NCBI GenBank assembly: GCA_963666755.2
Contig: CAXXGW010000009.1
Span: 2,356,001 to 2,420,000 of the forward strand
Source: CAXXOK01 sp963666755
GTDB lineage: Bacteria; Bacillota; Clostridia; Christensenellales; Aristaeellaceae
DNA length: 64,000 bases
Direction: 5' to 3'
Shown: piece by piece, positions 1 to 7,956 of the stretch
Layout: every line of letters begins with the position of its first letter
How positions within the stretch are numbered: position 1 is the stretch's first letter
Position numbers and translations under genes: made by a program
Notes under the pieces: model-generated
Databases searched by the model: none
Told to the model about the DNA's origin: nothing
What the model saw: only the letters and a program-made list of their open reading frames with translations

Positions 1-3000
1 CTCAAGCGCAAAATCGAAGCCGCCGCGCCCGGCCGCATCCGCCACTACAGCGCCACATGGGATGCGCAGGCGCGCCGCGTTACCGGGCTGGAGGATTTCG
101 CCCACCGTGTGGCGGACGATATCCGGGCCATGATGCTGGACGAGTGGCGGCAGCAGGCCGCCCTGACCCCGGAGGCGTTGGAGCGCAACGCCGCATGGCA
201 GACGCTGCAGGCCAAAGCCGCGGGCTTTACGGCGCGCCGCGCGCTGGAGGCCGAAGTCTGTGCGGAACTGAGCACGGGCCGCGCGGGTGTAACGCTCCTG
301 ACCGGCACGCCGGGCACTGGTAAAAGCAGCCTGCTTGCGGCCGTTGCGTTACGGCTGCAGGCCGAGGGCTGGCAGGTGTTCCCCTTTGTGGCGGGCGGAG
401 GCGGCAGCTACACCGTAACCGACCTGCTGCGCCAAACCGACGCGTTTCTGGCGCCGTTGGTGGGTCAGCCCCTGCCAGCACAAAACAGCACGGGCAAAGC
501 GCTGTTGGATGCGTTTGAACGGCTGGCCGCCGCCTGCTCGGAACTGCCCCAGCGCGTGTTGCTCGCCATTGATGCGCTGGATCAGATGGCCGACAGCGAT
601 ACTTTACGCGAGTTCGGCTGGCTGCCGCCTGTGCTGCCCGCCAACCTGCGCATCCTTGCCACCTGCACAGACGATTATCCCCTGCCCCGGGGGTTGCCCT
701 ACTCCATTGCCGACCGGCGTTTTGCCTTGCCCCCGCTGGATGCCCAAACCGAGAGGCGCGCGCTGGTCGAGGGGTTAACCGCCGCTGCAGGCAAGACACT
801 CCCCGCCGAGGTTACGGACGCGCTGGTGCAGTTGCCCGCCGCCGCCAGCCCGCTGTACCTGAGCATGTTTGTGCAGCGCCTGCTGATGCTCAACGCCACG
901 GATTTTGACAACATCCGCACGCTGGGGCAGGATGGCAACGCGATCAGCGCCTACCTGCTGCGCCTTGTGACGCAGGCCCCGCCCGATGTGGCGGGCATGT
1001 GCGCCGCCATCCTCGCCGAAGCGGCACAGCGCATCCAGCCCGCGCAGCTGGAGCCGACGCTCGGGCTGCTGGCGGTCAGTCGCCACGGCCTGCGGGAAAC
1101 CGATCTGGCGGCACTGCTTGCTACGCTAGGCATCCCCTTTGTCGCGGTGGATCATGCACGGCTATGCAAGTATATGCGGCCGTTTTTCCTGAACCGGGAA
1201 GATGGGCGGCTGGATTTCAGCCACCGCGCCATCCGCGAAGGATTTCTGGCGCGACTGGAAAAGCCTGCCGCGCTTGAGGAACCGCTGCTGAAGTACCTGC
1301 TGCAACTGCCGGTAAACGACCCCCTGCGCCAGAGTGAGCTGCCCGCCCACGCCATGCATCTGGATCGGAAAGACACGTTGTTTGGCGTGCTCATTCGCCA
1401 TGAGGACAGCACAGTGATGCAGCGCTCGCTGCATGACCTGACGCTGACCGACCGCAGCGGCTGGCTGCGTTCGCTGCTGGGCTGCGCCGATTCTGACGCC
1501 AGCCTGCTAAAATTCGCGCAGGCGATGCTACGTCTGGAAGGCGCATATCAAACCTCCACCGAGGAGCTGGCGGCTCTGACCCCTCTGCTGGAGGCTACGC
1601 TTGGCGCGCTGCGCAACCGCAACAAGCGTACGTTGGCAGCCGCCGGAGGCAACGACATCCTCTTCAGGTTGCTGTTTGTACTGGGCAGAGTTTATTATGC
1701 GCAGGGAATGACCAATTACGCGCTGATATGCTACACCCAGAGCGAGGCACTCTTAAAAAGCGCTGGCTCCCCTTTGCGAAAGCGGGATACACAGCCCTCC
1801 GCCGCCACACCGGATATCCTTTGGGATGGCGAACCCTACACCCAGGAGCAGATGCTGTGGCTGGCCCGTTCCCATATGCTGGAGGAACAGGGCCACGCCC
1901 ACAACCGCCTGCGCCAACTGGATGCGGCGCTGGACTGCTACCGGCAGAGCCATGCGCTGATGTGCAAACTCCTGCCCGACGCCGAGCGCCACCCTTCGCT
2001 CTGGCAGGCGCTGGCCGTCGGCTGCAGCGAACTGTGTCGGGTGTCCGGGCGGCTGAAACACTTTGACGAGGCGGCTACGTTTGCCGCCGAAGGCATCCGC
2101 TATGCCGAAAAGGCGGTGGAGCTTGACCCGTGCGTCGAATCCACGCGCGCGCTGGCCGCGCTGCACAGCGATCAGGGCGATGCCTATTCCAGCGTCCAGC
2201 GCTGGGAGGAAGCCTACGACGCGCATTACGAAGCCTACCAGCTTTCCACTGAGCTCGTCCGTACCCGTAACGATGCCCAATCCCGGCTTGATCTGGCATT
2301 TTCCGCCCGGAAGCGCGGCGATATGCTCGCGCGGATGGCCCTCGTGACCGATGCCAAGGAGCTTTATCTGGAATCGCTCAAGCTGGCGGCATACGCGCCG
2401 GAGACCCTGATGGCACCGGAGGTACGGCGCATGCTGCGGGATACGGCAACGAATTACGGCTTCCTGCGCATGGTGGATTGGCAGGGGGATGCGCCCTTCT
2501 ACAATGCCGTCGCCCGGATGCTTACGCTGCTGGACGGGTTTACGGAAAACGCGGCGGGCACCGACGCGTACCGCAACGATCACGGACTGTTATGCGACGC
2601 GCTCAGCCTGGTGCTGCGGCTGGGCGGCTGCACCAATGAAGCCGACGCCCTGCGCCGCGCTTCCGGCGAAAGTCTGCGGGAGGCCAAGGCGGAATCCATC
2701 CCTGAGGATAACGGCGCGCTGGAAGCGGAAGCGGCGCGGCTGGTCGCTACTGGCAAGGCGCTGATTGCCGCAGGGCAACCGGCGGAGGCGCGCGTTCCCC
2801 TGCAACAGGCGGCCGAGCTATACGTCGCGCTGGACACCCGCCAGCCCACCTTCAACCCCAGCGTGGCAAAGCTGCGCACCGATGTAATCTTCCTGTTGGG
2901 GCAAACCTACCTGCCGGAGAAGAATTACGGCGAAATGGCCTCGCATTTCGAGTTTTGTTATAAGCAGTATGAACGCATCTATACCCAGACCCACAGCGAC

Positions 3001-3324
3001 GAAGCGCAACTGGATCGCATCGCGCTGCGCCGCGCATCCGCCACCCTGCTTGACCTGCTTGGCAAGGAAAAGGATGCCATCGGCTGGATGCAGGAAGCTC
3101 TGCGTTATCTTGAGGTCGCCTTCCGGCCGGAAAGCGCACAGCAGGTGCTGGTGGAAACGGCGCGTTGCGCCCAGACGGCCGCCTCGCTGCACCGAACCGG
3201 CAGGGCGGAGCGTAAAAAGTACCTGCAACAGGCCGCCCAATGCTGGCAAAAGGCTTACGCTGCCGAGCGCGACCCTGGCTATCTGGCACAGGCGGAAGCC
3301 TGCGAGCAGGCACTCCGCCGCTAA
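1..3324 (+). CDS. STAND-type NTPase with TPR-rich C-terminus (5' partial)
   Basis: The frame is open from the first base, so the true start lies upstream and 1107 codons are visible. A P-loop (GTPGTGKSS, bases 304-330) and a Walker B-like strand (VLLAIDALDQ, about base 556) define a NACHT/AAA NTPase of the STAND class. The C-terminal half is alanine- and leucine-rich helical repeats with TPR character (for example ALICYTQSEALL, ALDCYRQSHALM, AYDAHYEAYQLS). The residues before the NTPase (LKRKI...RIRHYS...LEDFAHRVADDI) resemble the end of a DUF4062 domain as found in NPHP3-like proteins; that part is inference. Such proteins act as signal-responsive switches or scaffolds, and some bacterial STAND proteins are anti-phage. 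No partner gene lies downstream: the gene ends in a repeat block. Confidence 0.8.
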   Translation, partial: LKRKIEAAAPGRIRHYSATWDAQARRVTGLEDFAHRVADDIRAMMLDEWRQQAALTPEALERNAAWQTLQAKAAGFTARRALEAEVCAELSTGRAGVTLLTGTPGTGKSSLLAAVALRLQAEGWQVFPFVAGGGGSYTVTDLLRQTDAFLAPLVGQPLPAQNSTGKALLDAFERLAAACSELPQRVLLAIDALDQMADSDTLREFGWLPPVLPANLRILATCTDDYPLPRGLPYSIADRRFALPPLDAQTERRALVEGLTAAAGKTLPAEVTDALVQLPAAASPLYLSMFVQRLLMLNATDFDNIRTLGQDGNAISAYLLRLVTQAPPDVAGMCAAILAEAAQRIQPAQLEPTLGLLAVSRHGLRETDLAALLATLGIPFVAVDHARLCKYMRPFFLNREDGRLDFSHRAIREGFLARLEKPAALEEPLLKYLLQLPVNDPLRQSELPAHAMHLDRKDTLFGVLIRHEDSTVMQRSLHDLTLTDRSGWLRSLLGCADSDASLLKFAQAMLRLEGAYQTSTEELAALTPLLEATLGALRNRNKRTLAAAGGNDILFRLLFVLGRVYYAQGMTNYALICYTQSEALLKSAGSPLRKRDTQPSAATPDILWDGEPYTQEQMLWLARSHMLEEQGHAHNRLRQLDAALDCYRQSHALMCKLLPDAERHPSLWQALAVGCSELCRVSGRLKHFDEAATFAAEGIRYAEKAVELDPCVESTRALAALHSDQGDAYSSVQRWEEAYDAHYEAYQLSTELVRTRNDAQSRLDLAFSARKRGDMLARMALVTDAKELYLESLKLAAYAPETLMAPEVRRMLRDTATNYGFLRMVDWQGDAPFYNAVARMLTLLDGFTENAAGTDAYRNDHGLLCDALSLVLRLGGCTNEADALRRASGESLREAKAESIPEDNGALEAEAARLVATGKALIAAGQPAEARVPLQQAAELYVALDTRQPTFNPSVAKLRTDVIFLLGQTYLPEKNYGEMASHFEFCYKQYERIYTQTHSDEAQLDRIALRRASATLLDLLGKEKDAIGWMQEALRYLEVAFRPESAQQVLVETARCAQTAASLHRTGRAERKKYLQQAAQCWQKAYAAERDPGYLAQAEACEQALRR

Positions 3325-3335
3325 CCGCCATTCAG

Positions 3336-3479
3336 ACGCAACCATGCGCAAACAGGTAACGACACGGCGTTATTGCCGTGTAAAAGTAACCACGCACAAA
3401 CAGCTAGGGGTACGGCATTACCGCCGTATAGAAGCAACCATGCGCAAACAGCTAGGGCACGGCGTTACCGCCGTGCCCC
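3336..3479. repeat. Three tandem ~48-bp units, each with a small palindrome
   Basis: Three imperfect copies begin near 3336, 3384 and 3432. Each has an AACCATGCGCAAACAG-like half followed by a hairpin with a CGGCGTTACCGCCG-like core. The third is the best, pairing GGGCACGGCG (3455-3464) with CGCCGTGCCC (3469-3478). Unit 2 carries compensating changes (TACGGC...GCCGTA), so the stem is kept while the sequence varies. The block starts 12 bp after the NTPase stop and may help terminate its transcript. Confidence 0.7.
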
Positions 3480-3515
3480 TCAGGCCGTTGACAAACCTAT
3501 AAAGACGCTGGGATA

Positions 3516-3641
3516 CAGCCTGCTCAAAAAGGTTCAGATGCGCGAAGCCAAACCGGATAAGGGCGGGAGCGTACACGGACGTACGTGACCGCCCTTATCC
3601 GGTGCCGGCGACAAAGCAGATGGGCCTTTTTCAGCAGGCTG
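3516..3641. repeat. 126-bp nested inverted repeat, MITE-like
   Basis: The outer arms CAGCCTGCTCAAAAAGG (3516-3532) and CCTTTTTCAGCAGGCTG (3625-3641) pair with one mismatch. Inside them, ACCGGATAAGGGCGG (3552-3566) and CCGCCCTTATCCGGT (3589-3603) pair perfectly. The whole segment can fold into one long interrupted hairpin. It has no coding content and no recognised transposase gene. It could be a miniature mobile element or a strong bidirectional terminator. Confidence 0.65.
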
Positions 3642-3642
3642 A

Positions 3643-3668
3643 GGGGCACGGCGTTACCGCCGTGCCCC
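3643..3668. repeat. REP-like hairpin with GGCGTTACCGCC core
   Basis: GGGGCACGGCG (3643-3653) and CGCCGTGCCCC (3658-3668) form a perfect 11-bp stem with a TTAC loop. It carries the same core as the tandem units at 3336-3479. A shorter copy of the core lies at 3853-3864, just past the 3' end of the leftward uronate operon. Confidence 0.7.
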
Positions 3669-3896
3669 TTCCCTGTTCAAGAACCCAGGCAATGCACGTA
3701 CCCCGCTCGCCTCATCGCCCTTCGGGCTGTCCGCTCGCTACGCAAAAATGTTGATTGGAAAAGACGTTGGGGTTTCACCCCAAGCGCCGCAAAGGTCGTT
3801 GGCTTTTGACCCTTCCCCACTTGCGGCGGGGTTGCACAAGCATCTCAGGTAAGGCGTTACCGCCGTGCCCTGCCCCCGTTTGCATCGGTATTCCCG
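3669..3896. repeat. Intergenic remainder with hairpins between convergent genes
   Basis: No gene is seen here. It holds a TTGGGG-TTTCA-CCCCAA hairpin (3767-3783) followed by GGCTTTTGACCC, which resembles a degenerate copy of the repeat at 11772-12039. The GGCGTTACCGCC core follows at 3853-3864. These probably end the converging transcripts. Confidence 0.45.
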
Positions 3897-4697
3897 TTAC
3901 GGCTGCTTGCCGATGTACGCCAGAATACCGCCGTCCACATACAGGATGTGGCCGTTCACAAAATTGCTCGCGTCGCTGGCCAGGAACACCGCCGGCCCGA
4001 CCAGATCCTCCGCCTCGCCCCAGCGGTTGGCCGGCGTCTTGGCGCGGATGAAGCTGTCGAAGGGGTGCATGGAGCCGTCCGCCTGCTTTTCGCGCAGGGG
4101 CGCGGTCTGCGGCGTGGCGATGTAGCCCGGGCCGATGCCGTTGCACTGGATGTTGTTTTGCCCATACTCCGAGCAGATGTTGCGCGTCAGCATTTTCAGA
4201 CCGCCCTTGGCCGCCGCGTAGGCGGACACGGTTTCGCGGCCCAGCTCGCTCATCATGGAGCAGATGTTGATGATCTTGCCGTGCCCCTTGCGGATCATCG
4301 ACGGGATGACCGCTTTGCTCACGATAAAGGGCGCGTTCAGGTCCACGTCAATCACCTGGCGGAACTGCTCGGCCGTCATCTCCACCATCGGAATGCGCTT
4401 GATAATGCCCGCGTTGTTCACCAGAATGTCGATCACGCCCACCTCGCGCTCGATCTGCGCTACCAGCGCGTTCACGGCGGCCTCGTCGGTCACGTCGCAC
4501 ACGTAGCCGTGCGCTTCGATGCCCAGCTCTTTGTAGGCGGCGATGCCCTTGTCCACCAGCTCCTGCTTGATGTCGTTAAACACGATGGTCGCGCCGGCCT
4601 GGGCGAAGCCCGTAGCCATGGCAAACCCGATGCCGTAGCTCGCGCCGGTTACCAGCGCGACTTTGCCCTGCAGGGAAAACTGTTCCAAAATGCCCAT
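3897..4697 (-). CDS. kduD: SDR oxidoreductase, KduD / gluconate 5-dehydrogenase type
   Basis: This 266-aa classical short-chain dehydrogenase has the cofactor motif TGASYGIG near the N-terminus, NNAG at about residue 90, and the catalytic S...YAAAK (SAYAAAKGG). The C-terminus GHILYVDGGILAYIGKQP is typical of clostridial proteins annotated gluconate 5-dehydrogenase. Beside kduI, kdgK and a KDPG aldolase, the most likely role is NAD(P)H reduction of 2,5-diketo-3-deoxygluconate to KDG (KduD). Gluconate 5-dehydrogenase is the alternative. I chose the ATG at 4697 because GGAGGG lies 6 nt upstream; an in-frame ATG at 4718 has no such site. It is the last gene of the leftward operon. Confidence 0.85.
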   Translation of the reverse strand: MGILEQFSLQGKVALVTGASYGIGFAMATGFAQAGATIVFNDIKQELVDKGIAAYKELGIEAHGYVCDVTDEAAVNALVAQIEREVGVIDILVNNAGIIKRIPMVEMTAEQFRQVIDVDLNAPFIVSKAVIPSMIRKGHGKIINICSMMSELGRETVSAYAAAKGGLKMLTRNICSEYGQNNIQCNGIGPGYIATPQTAPLREKQADGSMHPFDSFIRAKTPANRWGEAEDLVGPAVFLASDASNFVNGHILYVDGGILAYIGKQP

Positions 4698-4721
4698 GTC
4701 GATCCCTCCGTTTTCCATTGC

Positions 4722-5759
4722 TCAGCGCTGCACACGCCCGGAGCCGCTGCCCTTCATCAGGCTTTCGACTTCGCTCACGCTCACGCGGTTGTAATCGCCG
4801 TTGATGGTATGCTTCAGGCAGCTTGCGGCCACGGCGTATTCCAGCGCGGTCTTTTCGTCCGCGTAGGTATTCAGGCCGTAGATCAGCCCGGCGCCGAAGC
4901 TGTCGCCGCCGCCGACGCGATCCACGATGTCGGTGATGGCGTACTTGCGGCTCAGGAAGAAATCCTTGCCGTTGTAGAGGCAAGCGCTCCAGTCGTTATG
5001 GTTGGCGCTCTTGCTCTCCCGCAGGGTAATGGCCACGCGGCTCACATTGGGGTAGGTTTCCATGGCCAGCTTGGCGATGGCCTTGTACTGCTCCACGTTC
5101 AGCGCGCCGGTTTCCACCGCGCTCTCGCTTTCGGCTTTCAGCAGCAGGGCCTTCTGGAAATCCTCCTCATTGGCGATGATGGTGTCCACAGAACGCACCA
5201 GTTCCGTCATCACCTGATCGGCGGTCTTGCCGTACTTCCAAAGGTTCTTGCGGTAGTTCAGGTCGCAGCTCACATGCAGGCCCATCGCCTTGGCGGCCTT
5301 GACGGCTTCCAGGCTCAGCTCCGCCGCGCCCGCGCTGATGGCCGGGGTAATGCCCGTAATGTGGAACCACGTCGCGCCGTCGAAGGCCTTTTTCCAGTCG
5401 ATGTCGCCCGGCTTGGCCTCGGCGATAGCGCTGCCCGCCCGGTCGTAGATAACCTTGCTGGGGCGCTGCACGGCGCCGGTTTCCAGATAGTAGATGCCCA
5501 TGCGCCCGTCTTTGCGCACAATGCTGCCGGTATCCACGCCAAAGCCGCGCAGCTCGCGCAGGCAGGCTTCGCCGATATCGTTCTTGGGCAGCACGGTTAC
5601 ATAGCGCGCATCCAGCCCAAAATTCGCAAGGCTCACGGCCACGTTGGCTTCGCCGCCGCCGAAGGTCGCCTCCAGCGACGGGCTCTGGAAAAACCGCTCA
5701 TAGCCGGGGCTTTTCAGCCGCAGCATAATTTCGCCAAAGGTAACTACACGCGTTGCCAT
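4722..5759 (-). CDS. kdgK: 2-keto-3-deoxygluconate kinase (PfkB family)
   Basis: A 345-aa PfkB-family sugar kinase. The N-terminus shows FGEIMLRL and the family's GGGEANVAVSLA substrate-binding stretch. The C-terminal third has GGGDSFGAGL, with the catalytic Asp and anion hole. It would phosphorylate KDG to KDPG with ATP, feeding the aldolase encoded just upstream. The neighbours kduI, uxaB, an SDR and the aldolase support KDG over fructose or ribose. A GC-rich hairpin (5786-5801) sits in the 58-bp gap to the aldolase gene and may tune the ratio within the operon. The SDR gene begins about 25 bp after this stop. Confidence 0.88.
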   Translation of the reverse strand: MATRVVTFGEIMLRLKSPGYERFFQSPSLEATFGGGEANVAVSLANFGLDARYVTVLPKNDIGEACLRELRGFGVDTGSIVRKDGRMGIYYLETGAVQRPSKVIYDRAGSAIAEAKPGDIDWKKAFDGATWFHITGITPAISAGAAELSLEAVKAAKAMGLHVSCDLNYRKNLWKYGKTADQVMTELVRSVDTIIANEEDFQKALLLKAESESAVETGALNVEQYKAIAKLAMETYPNVSRVAITLRESKSANHNDWSACLYNGKDFFLSRKYAITDIVDRVGGGDSFGAGLIYGLNTYADEKTALEYAVAASCLKHTINGDYNRVSVSEVESLMKGSGSGRVQR

Positions 5760-5817
5760 ACAGAAAATTCATCCTTTCGTTCATGCCGGCCCGCAGGCCG
5801 GGTGGTGCCTTGCGGCG

Positions 5818-6774
5818 TTATTTTTGCAGCAGGTGGAACGCAAAGCCGGCAATCTCATCACGCAGGTAGATCGCCTTGGTTTTACCGTCCTTGGGGGTAG
5901 CGCTTTCTTCGTCGAAGGCGAAGCCGCGGCGTTCCAGATGCCACTTGGCGCGGGGCAGGTCGTTGCAGGCGATGGCGATGTGGCCGTGCGTGCCGCGGAA
6001 GGGCTTTTTCATCATCTCAAAGCCCGCGCCGGTAAACACGGAGCTGTTGCCGTCCTTGATTTCCCAGTTGAGGAGCTTACAGAGGGCTTCGGCGTCCTTC
6101 ATGGCCTGCTCGGGGCTGCCGCTGTTGATGCCCACATGGCGTAGTTCCAGCCCCAGCATCAGGGTCACGGCGCTGCGGGTCAGGGTCTCGATCTTCTTCC
6201 AGTCCTTGGCGGCGATGGCCTTCTGGTCTACCATCCAGCTGCCGCCGCAGGCGACAATCTTGGAAAAGCTCAGGTAATCCAGCAGGTTCGCCTCGCTTAC
6301 CCCGCCGGTCGGCAGGAAGCGCACGTTGCCGTACGGGGCGCTCATGGCCTTGATCAGGTTCAGGCCGCCCAGCGCCTCCGCCGGGAAAAACTTGACCGTC
6401 GTAAGCCCGAGGGAAAGCGCAACCTCGATATCGCTGGGGTTGGCGCAACCCGGCACGATGGGCACGCCCACCTTCTGGCAATGCCGCACCACATCGGGGT
6501 TGAGGCCGGGGCTGACGATGTAGGTCGCGCCCGCCGCCACCGCGCGGTCCACCTGTTCGGGGGTGAGCACCGTGCCCGCGCCCAGGATCACTTCGGGCAG
6601 CTCCTGATGCACGCGGCGGATGGCTTCCTCCGCAGCGGCCGAGCGGAAGGTAATTTCCGCCACGGGCAGGCCGCCGTCCGACAGCGCCTTGCAAAGAGGC
6701 ACCGCATCATTGGCATCCTCCACTTTGATAACCGGCACGATGCCGGCCAGCGATAATTTTTCGATCATGTCCAT
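5818..6774 (-). CDS. kdgA: KDPG/KHG aldolase fused to a C-terminal VOC (glyoxalase-like) domain
   Basis: A 318-aa protein; usual KDPG aldolases are about 210 aa. Residues 1-205 form the class I aldolase barrel: IVPVIKV, the glutamate region AEITFRS, GAGTVLTPEQ, and the Schiff-base lysine in TTVKFFPAE followed by FLPTGGV. Residues about 210-318 are a separate domain (LRHVGINSG...GHIAIACNDLPRAKWHLERRGFAFDE...FAFHLL) with the VOC/glyoxalase fold signature. The aldolase cleaves KDPG to pyruvate and glyceraldehyde 3-phosphate; the VOC role is unknown. Two ATGs are possible. I chose 6774 (MDMIEKL) because AGGAAAGGG is 9 nt upstream, whereas the ATG at 6783 directly abuts it. Confidence 0.88.
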   Translation of the reverse strand: MDMIEKLSLAGIVPVIKVEDANDAVPLCKALSDGGLPVAEITFRSAAAEEAIRRVHQELPEVILGAGTVLTPEQVDRAVAAGATYIVSPGLNPDVVRHCQKVGVPIVPGCANPSDIEVALSLGLTTVKFFPAEALGGLNLIKAMSAPYGNVRFLPTGGVSEANLLDYLSFSKIVACGGSWMVDQKAIAAKDWKKIETLTRSAVTLMLGLELRHVGINSGSPEQAMKDAEALCKLLNWEIKDGNSSVFTGAGFEMMKKPFRGTHGHIAIACNDLPRAKWHLERRGFAFDEESATPKDGKTKAIYLRDEIAGFAFHLLQK

Positions 6775-6783
6775 GGATAGCAT

Positions 6784-7047
6784 CCCTTTCCTGTTGCTTT
6801 GGGGTTCCTGCGCGGTATGGGGCGCGTTGCGAAGGGTAAGGTAGGTTCCGGGCAGAGGGAAAACTCAATATGGTATCGGTTCCATATCGACTGTGAACAA
6901 AATCGATATTCTGGAACCGTGCCCAGCATTTCTTGATACCTGCCTGCTGATGCCTGACGGATGGCCCCCGCGCCGTACGCAACGACCTGCGGAAGCGCCC
7001 CCGCCGCCCGTTCGGACGGTTTGCGTCCGGGCGGGCGGCGGTTCGGA
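6784..7047. promoter_or_regulatory. 264-bp intergenic region with operator-like palindrome
   Basis: No gene is seen. TGGTATCGGTTCCA (6871-6884) is an imperfect dyad set inside ATATGG...CCATAT. It shares 10 of 14 bases with the LacI-type operator TGTAATCGGTTACA found at 40595, so it may bind a LacI-family regulator and control the downstream kdgA-kdgK-kduD part of the operon. A second half-site, TGGAACCG, lies at 6912. No clear -35/-10 pair was found. Confidence 0.45.
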
Positions 7048-7878
7048 TCAGCGCAGGTCTTTCATGGCGACGGCATCCATATCGTCAAAGGCCTGGTTTT
7101 CTCCCACCATGCCCCAGATGAAGGTGTAAGCCTGGGTGCCGCTCGCGCTGTGGATCGACCAGCTGGGGCTGATAACCGCCTGCTGGTTACGCATCACAAT
7201 GTGCCGGGTCTCCGACGGCTCCCCCATGTAGTGGAACACGACGGCGTTCTGCGGCAGGTCGAAGTACAGGTACACTTCCATGCGGCGGTCATGCGTGTGG
7301 CAGGGCATGGTGTTCCATACGCTGCCGGGCATCAGGCTGGTCATTCCCATAACCAGCTGGCAGCTTTCCACCTGACCGGGCAGGATGTATTTGCAGATGG
7401 TGCGGTGGTTGCTCTCCTCCAGCGTGCCCAGCTCCACGCGCGCACAGTTTTCGGGCTTGATGAGCACCGTGGGGTATACGCGGTGCGCGGGCGCGCTGTT
7501 ACAGTAGAACTTGGCGGGGGTGGCGGGGTCGTCGCTGGTAAAGACCACTTCTTTGGCGCCCATGCCCACATACAGTCCGTCCCGGTTGCGCAGCGCGTAG
7601 GCCGTACCGTCCACGGTAATCACGCCCGCGCCGCCGATGTTGATCACGCCCAGCTCCCGGCGCTCCAGAAAGCTCCCGGCATGCAGCGCCTCGCCGGAGG
7701 AAAGCGACAGCGGCTTGCCCACGGGCACCGCGCTGCCGGTGATGATGCGGTCGATGTGGCTGTACACCAGCTTCACTTCGTCCGGCTGGAACAGGTCATC
7801 GATCAGAAATTCCTCCCGGAGGCGGGTGGTATCATACTGTTTAACATCTTTGGGGTTGGATGCGGCGCGCACTTCCAT
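7048..7878 (-). CDS. kduI: 5-keto-4-deoxyuronate isomerase
   Basis: A 276-aa cupin-fold isomerase with the family's usual length. The N-terminus (MEVRAASNPKDVKQYDTTRL...FLIDDLF) and the metal-site region MPCHTHDRRMEVYLYFDLP match KduI. It converts 5-keto-4-deoxyuronate (4-deoxy-L-threo-5-hexosulose uronate) to 2,5-diketo-3-deoxygluconate, the substrate of the SDR at the operon's end. The ATG has GAAGGAGG 9 nt upstream. The 78-bp gap to uxaB contains TGGTACCGGTT (7927-7937), similar to the palindrome at 6871. Its presence indicates use of unsaturated uronates from pectin or glycosaminoglycan lyases. Confidence 0.93.
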   Translation of the reverse strand: MEVRAASNPKDVKQYDTTRLREEFLIDDLFQPDEVKLVYSHIDRIITGSAVPVGKPLSLSSGEALHAGSFLERRELGVINIGGAGVITVDGTAYALRNRDGLYVGMGAKEVVFTSDDPATPAKFYCNSAPAHRVYPTVLIKPENCARVELGTLEESNHRTICKYILPGQVESCQLVMGMTSLMPGSVWNTMPCHTHDRRMEVYLYFDLPQNAVVFHYMGEPSETRHIVMRNQQAVISPSWSIHSASGTQAYTFIWGMVGENQAFDDMDAVAMKDLR

Positions 7879-7956
7879 GAACAGGGGCCTCCTTCAACGA
7901 CTTTGGTAAGGGTGTGTTTCGGCATGTGGTACCGGTTTTCCTTCCCGATGCGGCAA

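Noticed and set aside
3336..3479. Possible CRISPR array
   Set aside because: Only three imperfect units, no constant-length unique spacers, and no cas genes in the window.
3948..5900. 650-codon open frame on the plus strand
   Set aside because: It is antisense to kduD and kdgK and rich in His, Ala, Val and Arg, as expected from the high-GC complement. No ribosome site or family match.
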